From NCBI GenBank assembly GCA_003538525.1, contig DPRZ01000287.1, positions 1 to 5,776 of the forward strand: 5,776 nucleotides of DNA, given 5' to 3'. Positions 1 through 5,776 of this stretch are shown here, one piece after another. A program made the position numbers and the translations under genes. The DNA is from Neisseriales bacterium. Lineage in GTDB: Bacteria > Pseudomonadota > Gammaproteobacteria > Burkholderiales > UBA11063. Numbering within the stretch: position 1 is the stretch's first letter; each line of letters begins with the position of its first letter. Below the pieces are notes generated by a model. That model was given only the letters and a program-made list of their open reading frames with translations, was not told where the DNA came from and did no database searches.

Positions 1-330
1 GTTTCAAACAATCCTAAGAAAAATAATCCTCTTTTATATTTAGTCTATGTTTTAATTGGTATTGCAATAATTACAGTTATTTTTTGGGATAAAATATTTA
101 CTTCAAAAGAAGCATCGACTCAAGTGAATAATCCAGTAATTGAAACTAATGTTTCTTCAGTTCCAGAAGCACCAAAAGCATTACCTGCTCCTGTACCTGT
201 AGAACAGCCTAAAACTAAAGTAGTAAATAATCCTAAACCAGTTAAGCAAAAAGTTAAGCAAAACTCAACTAATGTTCAACCATCATCTGGTCAGAGCTCT
301 AACAATAATGCTCAATTGGGTGACATGTAA
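1..330 (+). CDS. Single-span membrane protein with Pro/Lys-rich tail (5' partial)
   Basis: The frame is open from the first base of the window to a TAA at 328-330, giving 109 residues without a visible start. The first codon is GTT, so the true start lies just upstream. Near the left edge is a short polar stretch with two lysines (SNNPKKNNP), then one hydrophobic segment at about residues 11-29, then a low-complexity tail rich in Pro, Lys, Val, Gln, Ser and Asn (for example APVPVEQPKTK). By the positive-inside rule the N-terminus should be cytoplasmic and the tail periplasmic. The tail resembles the extended spacers of TonB-like or cell-wall-associated bitopic proteins, but no C-terminal domain follows it, so no family is assigned. 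An internal GTG at 124 could start a shorter ORF, but it would discard the membrane anchor. The next gene, a lipoprotein, starts 72 nt downstream and has its own promoter. Coding status is fairly secure; function is unknown. Confidence 0.7.
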   Translation, partial: VSNNPKKNNPLLYLVYVLIGIAIITVIFWDKIFTSKEASTQVNNPVIETNVSSVPEAPKALPAPVPVEQPKTKVVNNPKPVKQKVKQNSTNVQPSSGQSSNNNAQLGDM

Positions 331-337
331 TTTATAT

Positions 338-367
338 TTAAAACTAGTGTTACATCAGTGATATAAT
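338..367 (+). promoter_or_regulatory. Predicted extended -10 sigma70 promoter for the lipoprotein gene
   Basis: A perfect TATAAT lies at 362-367, preceded by TG at 359-360 with one base between, which is the extended -10 arrangement TGnTATAAT. A weak -35 match, TTAAAA (338-343), lies 18 nt upstream; extended -10 promoters tolerate a poor -35. The element sits in the 72-nt gap and about 35 nt ahead of the ATG at 403, a sensible 5' leader length. It would drive the lipoprotein gene and probably the cysteine-rich gene after it. AT-rich DNA produces chance TATAAT matches, which limits confidence. Confidence 0.5.
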
Positions 368-391
368 CAAAAATTGTTGTTATTTTATAAT

Positions 392-397
392 TGAGGA
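392..397 (+). promoter_or_regulatory. Ribosome binding site that sets the lipoprotein start
   Basis: TGAGGA at 392-397 is a good Shine-Dalgarno match, 5 nt before ATG 403. An in-frame TTG at 391 would overlap this site and add four residues ahead of the signal peptide, so ATG 403 is the better start. Confidence 0.75.
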
Positions 398-402
398 AAA
401 TT

Positions 403-948
403 ATGAAAAATTATCTTAAATTTGGCTTATGTGTCTCGATTACGGGATTAATTTTAGTTGGCTGTTCAACTGCGCCAACGGTTAATAATTATTCGACGTA
501 TATGAATCAACCAACTGTTAAAAATGGTGATAGCGGAACTATTGAAAATAAGCAATTAAATAAACCAGCTTGGAATGAACTTGAAGTTGCAGGAATGCAT
601 TCTTATCGTAAGATGCCAGATGGAAGTTATGCTGATAATCCACACGACGGGTTGTTGTATGTACGTGCTTCAGTTGTGAATAGTGGGGCAACACCAGTGC
701 AAGCTAAGTGGCGTTGCAAATTCTATGATAGCAATAATATACCTCTTTATGATGAACAAAATGATGAACGAGCAACGTCAGTTATGGGATTGGGGTGGCA
801 TACTATGATTGCATATCCATTAAAATCAAAAAGTCAAACTGATGATGCTAATCTAATTCGTTGTGTCGCGCCTGAAGCGCTAGCAACTGAATACCGTATT
901 GAAGCACATGATACGGCGAATGATATAACTATATATAAACACGAGTAG
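403..948 (+). CDS. Outer-membrane lipoprotein, DUF1425/YcfL-like
   Basis: This gene encodes 181 residues. A lipoprotein signal peptide is clear: MKNY then a hydrophobic stretch ending in the lipobox L18-V19-G20-C21. Serine at +2 is not a Lol-avoidance aspartate, so an outer-membrane location is expected. Residues 22-80 are polar and probably a flexible linker. The part from about 84 to 170 has the look of the DUF1425 (YcfL) beta-sandwich family: a strand LLYVRASVVNSG, then WRCKFYDSNNIPLYDEQ, then a GWHTM turn. Two cysteines, C105 and C154, remain in the mature domain and could form a disulfide. In E. coli ycfL lies next to lpoB; here no lpoB is visible and the neighbours are a bitopic membrane protein upstream and a cysteine-rich exported protein 43 nt downstream. 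The family assignment is from remembered similarity and is tentative; the lipoprotein call is strong. Function is unknown. Confidence 0.8.
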   Translation: MKNYLKFGLCVSITGLILVGCSTAPTVNNYSTYMNQPTVKNGDSGTIENKQLNKPAWNELEVAGMHSYRKMPDGSYADNPHDGLLYVRASVVNSGATPVQAKWRCKFYDSNNIPLYDEQNDERATSVMGLGWHTMIAYPLKSKSQTDDANLIRCVAPEALATEYRIEAHDTANDITIYKHE

Positions 949-991
949 TTATTATAATATTTTATGTGTTTAACTTTTTTAGGAATTTAAA

Positions 992-1279
992 ATGAAAAAA
1001 CTGATTATATTAATGGCATTTGGAACCTGTTTTGCTGGACCATTTGATTCAGTTAGCTCTATTGCAACGGGGCAACAGTGCACTCAATCTTGTGATCCTG
1101 GCGCAATCATGAAAGCACTTCAGGTTAGCAGTGAGCAGGCTAAATCATTATCAACCACGGCTTGCCAAGTATCTTGTAGTGATCAATGTTTTGCGGGAGA
1201 GATTAATAATAAAGTTTCAAGTGAAATAGCCGCTAACAAATGTAAAGATAGCCTAAAGAAAACTTTTAAATTAAATTAA
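992..1279 (+). CDS. Small exported cysteine-rich protein (CX3C motifs), unknown function
   Basis: This gene encodes 95 residues. An AGGAA ribosome binding site at 981-985 lies 6 nt before the ATG. The N-terminus MKKLIILMAFGTCFA is a short type I signal peptide, with likely cleavage after A15 (C13-F14-A15). It is not a lipoprotein signal, because T precedes C13. The mature part is about 80 residues with six cysteines: C30-x3-C34, then C58-x3-C62-x3-C66, then C84. An even count suggests up to three disulfides made in the periplasm. Three- or four-residue spacing places cysteines on one face of a helix, as in helical-hairpin CX3C proteins, but no relationship is claimed. The C-terminus is lysine-rich (SLKKTFKLN). 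No known family is recognised. It follows the lipoprotein gene by 43 nt and is closed by a terminator, so the two are probably co-transcribed and may work in the same envelope process. Confidence 0.75.
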   Translation: MKKLIILMAFGTCFAGPFDSVSSIATGQQCTQSCDPGAIMKALQVSSEQAKSLSTTACQVSCSDQCFAGEINNKVSSEIAANKCKDSLKKTFKLN

Positions 1280-1293
1280 GCTTTCATTTTGTC

Positions 1294-1330
1294 AATCCAG
1301 TTAAGAAATTAGCTGGATTTTGCTTTATTT
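1294..1330 (+). terminator. Rho-independent terminator after the cysteine-rich gene
   Basis: The left arm 1294-1304 (AATCCAGTTAA) pairs with the right arm 1309-1319 (TTAGCTGGATT) around a GAAA tetraloop. This gives an 11-bp stem whose only non-Watson-Crick pair is T1301-G1312. A T-rich but interrupted tail follows (TTGCTTTATTT, 1320-1330). It begins 14 nt after the stop codon and separates the envelope-protein genes from the ubiD unit. Confidence 0.8.
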
Positions 1331-1448
1331 GATAAAAGTAGTTAAGTCAATATTTCATCTTTTCAATTGTTTGATAAAAATTTCTATCCGTTAATTAGTG
1401 AGCAAGACAGTTATCATTGCTGTTTGTTGTAGCACTGCATTAATCTAT

Positions 1449-1478
1449 TTGCGTTAGAGAGAGTCGCTATATTATACT
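1449..1478 (+). promoter_or_regulatory. Predicted sigma70 promoter for ubiD and following genes
   Basis: A -10 box TATACT (1473-1478, five of six consensus bases) is spaced 18 nt from a partial -35 TTGCGT (1449-1454, matching mainly TTG). Transcription would start near 1485, leaving a leader of about 40 nt before the ubiD ATG. The rest of the 246-nt gap between 1280 and 1525 holds the terminator and a weak imperfect hairpin around 1405-1425, and no convincing gene. Confidence 0.45.
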
Positions 1479-1525
1479 AATGGCAATACTCATTTAATGT
1501 ACTTACAAGCAGGCATCATCTAATT

Positions 1526-2998
1526 ATGAAATATCGCGATTTAAGAGAATTTATCAGTAACTTAGAGGAGATGGGCGAATTAGTCCGTGTGACGCAACCA
1601 GTTTCTCCACATTTAGAAATGACCGCCTTTTGCGATAATGTTTTGCGCAATTCTGGTCCCGCCATCTTATTTGAAAATCCAACTACTCACACTATGCCTG
1701 TTTTGGGTAATTTATTTGGTACGACCAAACGAGTTGCCCTTGGTATGGGTAAAGAGAACCTCGCTGAATTGCGTAAAGTTGGCGAATTTTTGGCTGAACT
1801 CAAAGAGCCGCAACCACCCAAAGGTCTGCGGGATGCGTGGGATAAATTACCACTCCTTAAACAGTTGTATAATATGTTGCCCAAAGTTATTAAAAACGCA
1901 CCCGTACATCAAGTAGTGATTGAAAAAGATGCGGTGGATTTGGGGCAGTTTCCAATTTGGCATTGCCATGCTGAAGATGTTGCACCGTTAATTACTTGGG
2001 GTTTAGTGGTTACTCGTGGGCCACATAAGAAACGTCAAAATTTAGGTATTTATCGCCAGCAAGTTATTGCCAAAAATCGCGTAATTATGCGCTGGCTCTC
2101 GCATCGTGGTGGAGCACTAGATTATCTTGAACACTGCAAACAGAATCCTGGGCAGCCCTATCCAATTGCGGTGGTCTTAGGTTGCGATCCTGCCACAATC
2201 TTGGGTGCGGTTACCCCAGTTCCCGATAGCCTCTCCGAATATCAATTTGCGGGCTTATTGCGTGGTAGTCGTACTGAGTTAACCCAATGTTTACTCTCAG
2301 ATTTGCAAGTTCCAGCCTATGCCGAAATCGTTTTGGAGGGGTTTATTTACCCGAATGATGTTGCGCTCGAAGGTCCATATGGCGATCATACGGGCTATTA
2401 TAATGAACAAGACAGCTTCCCTGTGATGACCATTGAAAAAATCACTACCCGTGAAAATCCAATTTATCATAGTACCTATACGGGAAAACCCATTGATGAA
2501 CCAGCCATTCTTGGTGAAGCGCTTAATGAAGTGTTTGTACCATTAATTCAAAAACAGTTTCCTGAAATTAGCGACTTTTATTTACCACCGGAGGGGTGTA
2601 GCTATCGTTTGGCGGTAGTCTCGATTAAAAAACAATATGCAGGGCAAGCCAAACGAATTATGCTTGGGATTTGGAGTTTTTTGCGTCAATTTATGTACAC
2701 CAAATTTATTATTGTGGTGGATGATGATGTCAATATTCGTGATTGGAAAGATGTAATTTGGGCGTTAACTACGCGTGTGGATCCATTACGTGATACTACC
2801 TTAATTGATCGTACGCCAATTGACTATCTGGATTTCGCCTCACCTATTTCAGGTTTGGGGAGTAAAATGGGCATTGATGCGACCAATAAAATCCATGGTG
2901 AAACTAATCGCGAATGGGGGCGAGTCATTCTTCCTGATCCTGTGGTTAAGGCGCGGATGGATGAATTATATTCACAATTATTCACTCCACAAAAGTGA
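1526..2998 (+). CDS. ubiD: 4-hydroxy-3-polyprenylbenzoate decarboxylase UbiD
   Basis: The product is 490 residues, near the usual length (E. coli about 497). UbiD removes the ring carboxylate of the 4-hydroxy-3-polyprenylbenzoate precursor in ubiquinone synthesis, using prenylated FMN made by UbiX. The sequence is E. coli-like throughout, for example [14 protein letters not shown] and [14 protein letters not shown]. Residues corresponding to the E. coli metal and cofactor sites are all present with an offset of 3: N172 and E238 (metal), I175-Y176-R177, R189-W190-L191 and R194-G195 (prenyl-FMN), and D287 (proton donor) in the [10 protein letters not shown] block. E271 and E282 flank the active site. 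The enzyme should be active, and cytoplasmic or membrane-peripheral. Start ATG 1526 gives the family N-terminus MKYRDLREF; its ribosome site is poor (AGG at 1511-1513). ubiX is not in the window. A LysR-type gene follows after 36 nt. Confidence 0.97.
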   Translation: MKYRDLREFISNLEEMGELVRVTQPVSPHLEMTAFCDNVLRNSGPAILFENPTTHTMPVLGNLFGTTKRVALGMGKENLAELRKVGEFLAELKEPQPPKGLRDAWDKLPLLKQLYNMLPKVIKNAPVHQVVIEKDAVDLGQFPIWHCHAEDVAPLITWGLVVTRGPHKKRQNLGIYRQQVIAKNRVIMRWLSHRGGALDYLEHCKQNPGQPYPIAVVLGCDPATILGAVTPVPDSLSEYQFAGLLRGSRTELTQCLLSDLQVPAYAEIVLEGFIYPNDVALEGPYGDHTGYYNEQDSFPVMTIEKITTRENPIYHSTYTGKPIDEPAILGEALNEVFVPLIQKQFPEISDFYLPPEGCSYRLAVVSIKKQYAGQAKRIMLGIWSFLRQFMYTKFIIVVDDDVNIRDWKDVIWALTTRVDPLRDTTLIDRTPIDYLDFASPISGLGSKMGIDATNKIHGETNREWGRVILPDPVVKARMDELYSQLFTPQK

Positions 2999-3021
2999 AA
3001 TTAATGCAGTTATATATCAGG

Positions 3022-3031
3022 GAAAATTTTC
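3022..3031 (+). promoter_or_regulatory. Palindrome next to the lysR ribosome binding site
   Basis: GAAAATTTTC is a perfect 10-bp palindrome. It partly overlaps the probable Shine-Dalgarno (AGGGA, 3019-3023) and ends 3 nt before the lysR ATG at 3035. It could be an operator half or could affect translation, but AT-rich palindromes of this size arise by chance, so this is a weak call. Confidence 0.2.
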
Positions 3032-3034
3032 AAA

Positions 3035-3940
3035 ATGTTCAATGACATTTCAATCTTCATGGCAATTGTTGATGCAGGTAGTTTTATGCAGGCAGCTAAA
3101 AACCTTCAAATCTCCCAAGCAACCGTGAGTCGGCGCTTACAAAGCTTAGAAAAGGAACTGCGGATTACCTTAATTATTCGTAGCACGCGTAATTTTGAAA
3201 TTAGTACTGCTGGTCAACGCTTGTATCAAAGTGTCAAGGATCAGCAGTTAAGCTTACACAAGGTTATTGATAATCTCCGCGATGAGCAACAACAAATTGT
3301 TGGTAGAATTCGTATATCATTGCCAACGGTAATGGCGTATACGATTATTAGTCCTTATTTAGCTGAGTTTATGCATGAGAATCCAGATATTAAACTTGAG
3401 GTTTGCTATCAAAATATTGAGTTGGATTTAATTCGTGACAATTTTGATTTAGCTATCATAAACTATCGTCCTAAGCAGCAAACTGTCTTGATTCGTAAGA
3501 TTTATAGCGTTGTAACTGGTCTTTATTGCAGTCCTGTGTATATACAACACTTTGGAATGCCGATGTACTTGGAAGATCTAAATAAAGATCATCTATGTGT
3601 TGGGAATATTAATTCTGATTTAACCACCGATCGAGAAGTTTATACGCTACATAAATCTGGAACCGTTTTACTCTTTCCTAATAATGGGCGAATTTTTACT
3701 AATAATACTCTGCATAATCGGCAAATTGCGCTAAGTGGGCAAGCAATTGCTGGTGGTTGGGATGATTTTTTTGCGGCAGAACTAAAGAGTGGGCAGCTTT
3801 GCCGTGTTTTACCAGATTATAGTTTTGGTGAAATAACTTTCTATCTAATTCGTTTAAAAAATCATGAAAAATCCGCGATTACTACGTTTATTAAATTTTT
3901 AGACGATTGTATCGCACGGGCTAAATCACAACTGATTTAA
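3035..3940 (+). CDS. LysR-type transcriptional regulator
   Basis: The product is 301 residues, the standard LysR length. The N-terminal winged helix-turn-helix is plain: FMAIVDAGSFMQAAKNL, then ISQATVSRRLQSLEKEL as the recognition region (about 27-42), then the wing with STAGQRLYQ (57-65). A linker helix spans about 65-88. The effector-binding domain (about 89-295) is of the periplasmic-binding type, with FDLAIINYR (137-145) and the SPVYIQHFGMP segment (166-176), most like the CrgA/DsdC-style subgroup. The ligand cannot be read. LysR proteins are usually tetramers that regulate a divergent neighbour. This gene is codirectional with its neighbours instead, 36 nt after ubiD and 25 nt before pdxY, so its targets may include its own operon. 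The start has a modest AGGGA site 11 nt upstream. Confidence 0.93.
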   Translation: MFNDISIFMAIVDAGSFMQAAKNLQISQATVSRRLQSLEKELRITLIIRSTRNFEISTAGQRLYQSVKDQQLSLHKVIDNLRDEQQQIVGRIRISLPTVMAYTIISPYLAEFMHENPDIKLEVCYQNIELDLIRDNFDLAIINYRPKQQTVLIRKIYSVVTGLYCSPVYIQHFGMPMYLEDLNKDHLCVGNINSDLTTDREVYTLHKSGTVLLFPNNGRIFTNNTLHNRQIALSGQAIAGGWDDFFAAELKSGQLCRVLPDYSFGEITFYLIRLKNHEKSAITTFIKFLDDCIARAKSQLI

Positions 3941-3943
3941 TCA
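3922..3943 (+). other. Overlapping inverted repeats across the lysR stop codon
   Basis: TAAATCA (3922-3928) and TGATTTA (3933-3939) form a perfect 7-bp stem around a CAAC loop that includes most of the lysR stop codon. The right arm also opens a second palindrome, TGATT-T-AATCA (3933-3943). No T run follows, so it is not a typical terminator. It may be an RNA processing or attenuation hairpin, or a protein-binding site ahead of pdxY. Confidence 0.35.
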
Positions 3944-3954
3944 ATAATCTATTT

Positions 3955-3960
3955 TGAGGG
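3955..3960 (+). promoter_or_regulatory. Ribosome binding site that sets the pdxY start
   Basis: TGAGGG lies 5 nt before ATG 3966. The in-frame TTG at 3954 overlaps this site and would add MRVK to the product. Family members begin close to the MxNIL segment, so ATG 3966 is preferred. Confidence 0.8.
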
Positions 3961-3965
3961 TTAAA

Positions 3966-4844
3966 ATGGCAAACATTCTTTCATTACAGTCACATGTAGC
4001 ATATGGTTATGTTGGTAATAAAGCAGCCGTATTTCCTTTGCAACGCCTAGGACATGAGGTAATTTCAATTAATACCGTGCAATTTTCCAATCACACTGGT
4101 TATGGTTCGTGGACTGGTGATATTATGTCGATTGAGCACATTGATAAAATTTTTGATGGCTTGAATCAACGTGGCGCGTTAGATAATTTGGATGGGGTTT
4201 TAACTGGTTATTTGGGGGATAAAACCTTGGGTGAGGTGCTGTTAAAATGGTTGAAAGTCATTAAAGATAAAAACCCCAATGTAGTTTATTGTTGCGATCC
4301 TGTAATTGGTGATACCGACCGTGGGGTTTTTGTGCGTCCAGGGGTTGCTGAGTTCTTTTCTGAACAAGCGGTAAAGTATGCGAATATTTTAACCCCTAAT
4401 CAATTTGAATTAACCAACTTAACCGGGATTGAAATTAATAGCCTTGAGGATGCCACGCGTGCTTGTCAACAACTTCACCAGCGCGGTGCAGAAATTATCT
4501 TAGTTACCAGCCTAACTCGTCAAGAAGCCGATCAGAATCAAATTGAGATGTTGTTGTCTTGTTCTGATGAAGTTTTGTTAGTAGCAACCCCGCGGCTTGA
4601 AATGCCTATTGCACCAAATGGTTCTGGGGATATGACCGCCGCGATTTTCTTGGCTAAATTCTTAGAAACTAATGATACCGCAGAAAGTTTAGCGCACACT
4701 GCGGCGGCAATTTATGCGGTATTTTGCAAAACCCGTCAACTCCAACAGCGTGAATTAGCCATTATCCAAGCTCAAGAAGAAATTGTTGCACCAAGCCGTA
4801 AATTTCCGATTCACATTCTTGATGCAGAAGATGAACTAGAATGA
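3966..4844 (+). CDS. pdxY: Pyridoxal/pyridoxamine kinase PdxY
   Basis: The product is 292 residues (E. coli PdxY 287). It belongs to the ribokinase superfamily and phosphorylates B6 vitamers with ATP in the salvage route to pyridoxal phosphate in the cytosol. The N-terminal vitamer-binding segment NILSLQSHVAYGYVGN (3-18) and NTVQFSNHTGYGSWTG (36-51) match the family. CDPVIGD (110-116) is the core motif. NGSGDMTAA (218-226) contains the GxGD signature with D222 as the likely catalytic base. One difference: E. coli PdxY has Thr-Gln in the SNHTQYG loop, here Thr44-Gly45. The C-terminal tail is acidic (DAEDELE). The gene follows lysR by 25 nt and its TGA overlaps the next gene's ATG as ATGA. PdxY rather than PdxK is chosen on overall similarity; the exact vitamer preference is not readable. 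Confidence 0.93.
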   Translation: MANILSLQSHVAYGYVGNKAAVFPLQRLGHEVISINTVQFSNHTGYGSWTGDIMSIEHIDKIFDGLNQRGALDNLDGVLTGYLGDKTLGEVLLKWLKVIKDKNPNVVYCCDPVIGDTDRGVFVRPGVAEFFSEQAVKYANILTPNQFELTNLTGIEINSLEDATRACQQLHQRGAEIILVTSLTRQEADQNQIEMLLSCSDEVLLVATPRLEMPIAPNGSGDMTAAIFLAKFLETNDTAESLAHTAAAIYAVFCKTRQLQQRELAIIQAQEEIVAPSRKFPIHILDAEDELE

Positions 4845-5776
4845 GCATAATTTTACGTAAAACCACTGCTGCAGATTTAGACTTTGTTAGTGCCGCCGAG
4901 TCTCATCCCGATAATTGTAATTATGTCTATCAGTGGTCACCAGTCGAGCATTTAGCGGCATTAAGCGATCCTAATTTAGCGCATTATGTCATTGAGGATT
5001 CACACACACACGAGTTCTTGGGCTATATAATCTTGGATGAAGTCCAAAATAGCAGCCATTCAATTAATTTACGGCGCTTAGTTGTAACTGTAAAAAATCG
5101 TGGAATCGGTCGATTAGCGCTTGAAGCGATTAAGCAAATTGCTTTTGAAGAGTTGGCGGCGCATCGTCTCTGGCTGGATGTATTTAGTGACAATTTAAGA
5201 GCTTATCAATTATATCAGAAGGTTGGCTTTATACAAGAGGGTTTGCTACGTGAATCCTATTTACGTAATGGGGTGTATGCCTCGCAATATTTAATGGCGA
5301 TACTGAGTACGGAGTATTTTGTGATGCGTCAACATTTATTGCGTTGCTTTGGAACTACCGCTGAGACAGGGAATTGTGCCTTAGTTGTTGAGCAGCATAA
5401 TTTCTCTCCAGCACAAAAACAAGCTTTCGCTACGACCCAAAATTTGCCGGTTTGTGTCTTCATTGATAATAATAGTGCGACAAATTTTAGTGTGGATTTT
5501 TATTATCCACATCGCCAAAGTCCGTTATGTTTACATGGTAGTTTAGCCGCCGCACGAATGTTTTTTAATTTTTATCCAGACTTAAATCAGGCGGTTTTGC
5601 TAACCGCGGCAGGTCAACGAATTAAAATTCACCAGCATAATTCACAGATTAGTTTAGCCGTTACACCACAAGTCGTGGTGGACAAATCCTTTAGTCATTC
5701 AGAAATTGCTCAATTATTGGGCATTAATTTGACTCAAATCAAGAGCATTCAATTAGCCTCCGTCGGTAGTCCAAAG
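4841..5776 (+). CDS. GNAT acetyltransferase-PhzF-family fusion (3' partial)
   Basis: The frame stays open for 312 codons to the window edge. Residues 1-159 form a complete GNAT domain: LRKTTAADLDFV at the start, the acetyl-CoA loop KNRGIGR (85-91), AAHRLWLDV (106-114), and the N118-xx-A121-xx-LY-QKVGF block (118-130), then REGLLRE-type ending of the RimJ/RimL-like group. From about residue 160 a PhzF fold begins: CFGTTAETGNCALVV (169-183) corresponds to the family F...GNP.AVV strand, LCLHGSLAAA (229-238) to the CGHAT loop with H232 kept, and ASVGSPK (306-312) to the STGNPK strand where the window ends. PhzF relatives are metal-free epimerases or isomerases; substrates are often unknown. V204 sits where the catalytic glutamate (E45 of PhzF) is expected. 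The second PhzF lobe, with the catalytic aspartate, lies outside. The start overlaps pdxY by 4 nt with no strong ribosome site, implying translational coupling. Substrates are unknown. Confidence 0.85.
   Translation, partial: MSIILRKTTAADLDFVSAAESHPDNCNYVYQWSPVEHLAALSDPNLAHYVIEDSHTHEFLGYIILDEVQNSSHSINLRRLVVTVKNRGIGRLALEAIKQIAFEELAAHRLWLDVFSDNLRAYQLYQKVGFIQEGLLRESYLRNGVYASQYLMAILSTEYFVMRQHLLRCFGTTAETGNCALVVEQHNFSPAQKQAFATTQNLPVCVFIDNNSATNFSVDFYYPHRQSPLCLHGSLAAARMFFNFYPDLNQAVLLTAAGQRIKIHQHNSQISLAVTPQVVVDKSFSHSEIAQLLGINLTQIKSIQLASVGSPK
5311..5326 (+). promoter_or_regulatory. Possible internal ribosome site and start for a separate PhzF product
   Basis: GGAG at 5311-5314 lies 6 nt before an in-frame GTG (5321) and 9 nt before an in-frame ATG (5324), which encode V161 and M162. 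This is exactly where the GNAT domain ends and the PhzF domain begins. The position suggests a former or still working second start that would make the PhzF part alone. Confidence 0.35.

Noticed and set aside
953..958. TATAAT in the gap before the cysteine-rich gene
   Set aside because: No -35 or TG extension fits, and the surroundings are nearly all A and T, so it is probably chance.
1401..1428. Imperfect hairpin ACAG...CTGT with extended partial pairing
   Set aside because: Only 4 bp are perfect and the rest needs a wobble, mismatches or a bulge; it is too weak to call a regulatory structure.
1398..1457. A 19-residue hydrophobic peptide starting at GTG (MSKTVIIAVCC...) ahead of ubiD
   Set aside because: It has no Shine-Dalgarno, overlaps the predicted -35 region and is short enough to be chance.
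1687..1884. A 65-codon - strand ORF inside ubiD
   Set aside because: It is antisense to conserved UbiD coding sequence, and nothing in its translation looks like a protein family.
1638..1916. A 92-codon + strand ORF inside ubiD
   Set aside because: It lies in another frame of a strongly conserved gene, has no family resemblance and no ribosome site.
2805..3128. A 107-codon + strand ORF spanning the end of ubiD and the start of lysR
   Set aside because: It overlaps two well-supported genes in a different frame, and its translation is unstructured.
4365..4373. ACAAGCGGT, identical to a Pasteurellaceae-type DNA uptake core
   Set aside because: It occurs once inside pdxY and no further copies were noticed; a real uptake-sequence genome should show several in this length.

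Overview
The window looks like ordinary chromosomal DNA from an AT-rich proteobacterium, most likely gammaproteobacterial. UbiD aligns almost without gaps to the Escherichia coli type, with all cofactor residues offset by exactly 3. There is also a PdxY-type kinase and a signal-peptidase-II lipoprotein, which implies a Gram-negative envelope. The genus cannot be read from the sequence. All supported genes are on the + strand, and no RNA gene, CRISPR array, insertion sequence or phage gene was seen.

Left part (1 to about 1330) is a small-envelope-protein region. It holds the end of a single-span membrane protein with a Pro/Lys/Asn-rich tail (5'-truncated by the window), an outer-membrane lipoprotein resembling the DUF1425/YcfL group, and a 95-residue exported protein with six cysteines in its mature part, spaced CX3C and CX3CX3C. 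An extended -10 promoter precedes the lipoprotein gene. A clean 11-bp hairpin with a GAAA loop and a T-rich tail closes the unit. These genes look more AT-rich than what follows.

Right part (about 1449 to the end) reads as one transcription unit behind a sigma70-like promoter: ubiD (ubiquinone-pathway decarboxylase), a LysR-type regulator, pdxY (B6-vitamer kinase) and a large open frame that runs off the window. Gaps are 36 nt, 25 nt and a 4-nt ATGA overlap. The grouping mixes quinone synthesis, B6 salvage and small-molecule modification, and the codirectional LysR is a candidate local regulator.

The most unusual object is the last gene. It encodes a complete GNAT acetyltransferase domain (residues 1 to about 159) fused in frame to a PhzF-family epimerase/isomerase-like domain (about residue 160 onward, unfinished). 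The PhzF part keeps the catalytic-region histidine but has valine where the family's catalytic glutamate is expected. A GGAG motif sits just upstream of an in-frame GTG-ATG pair exactly at the domain junction, so the PhzF part may also be made separately. Apart from this gene and the cysteine-rich exported protein, the window is conventional.
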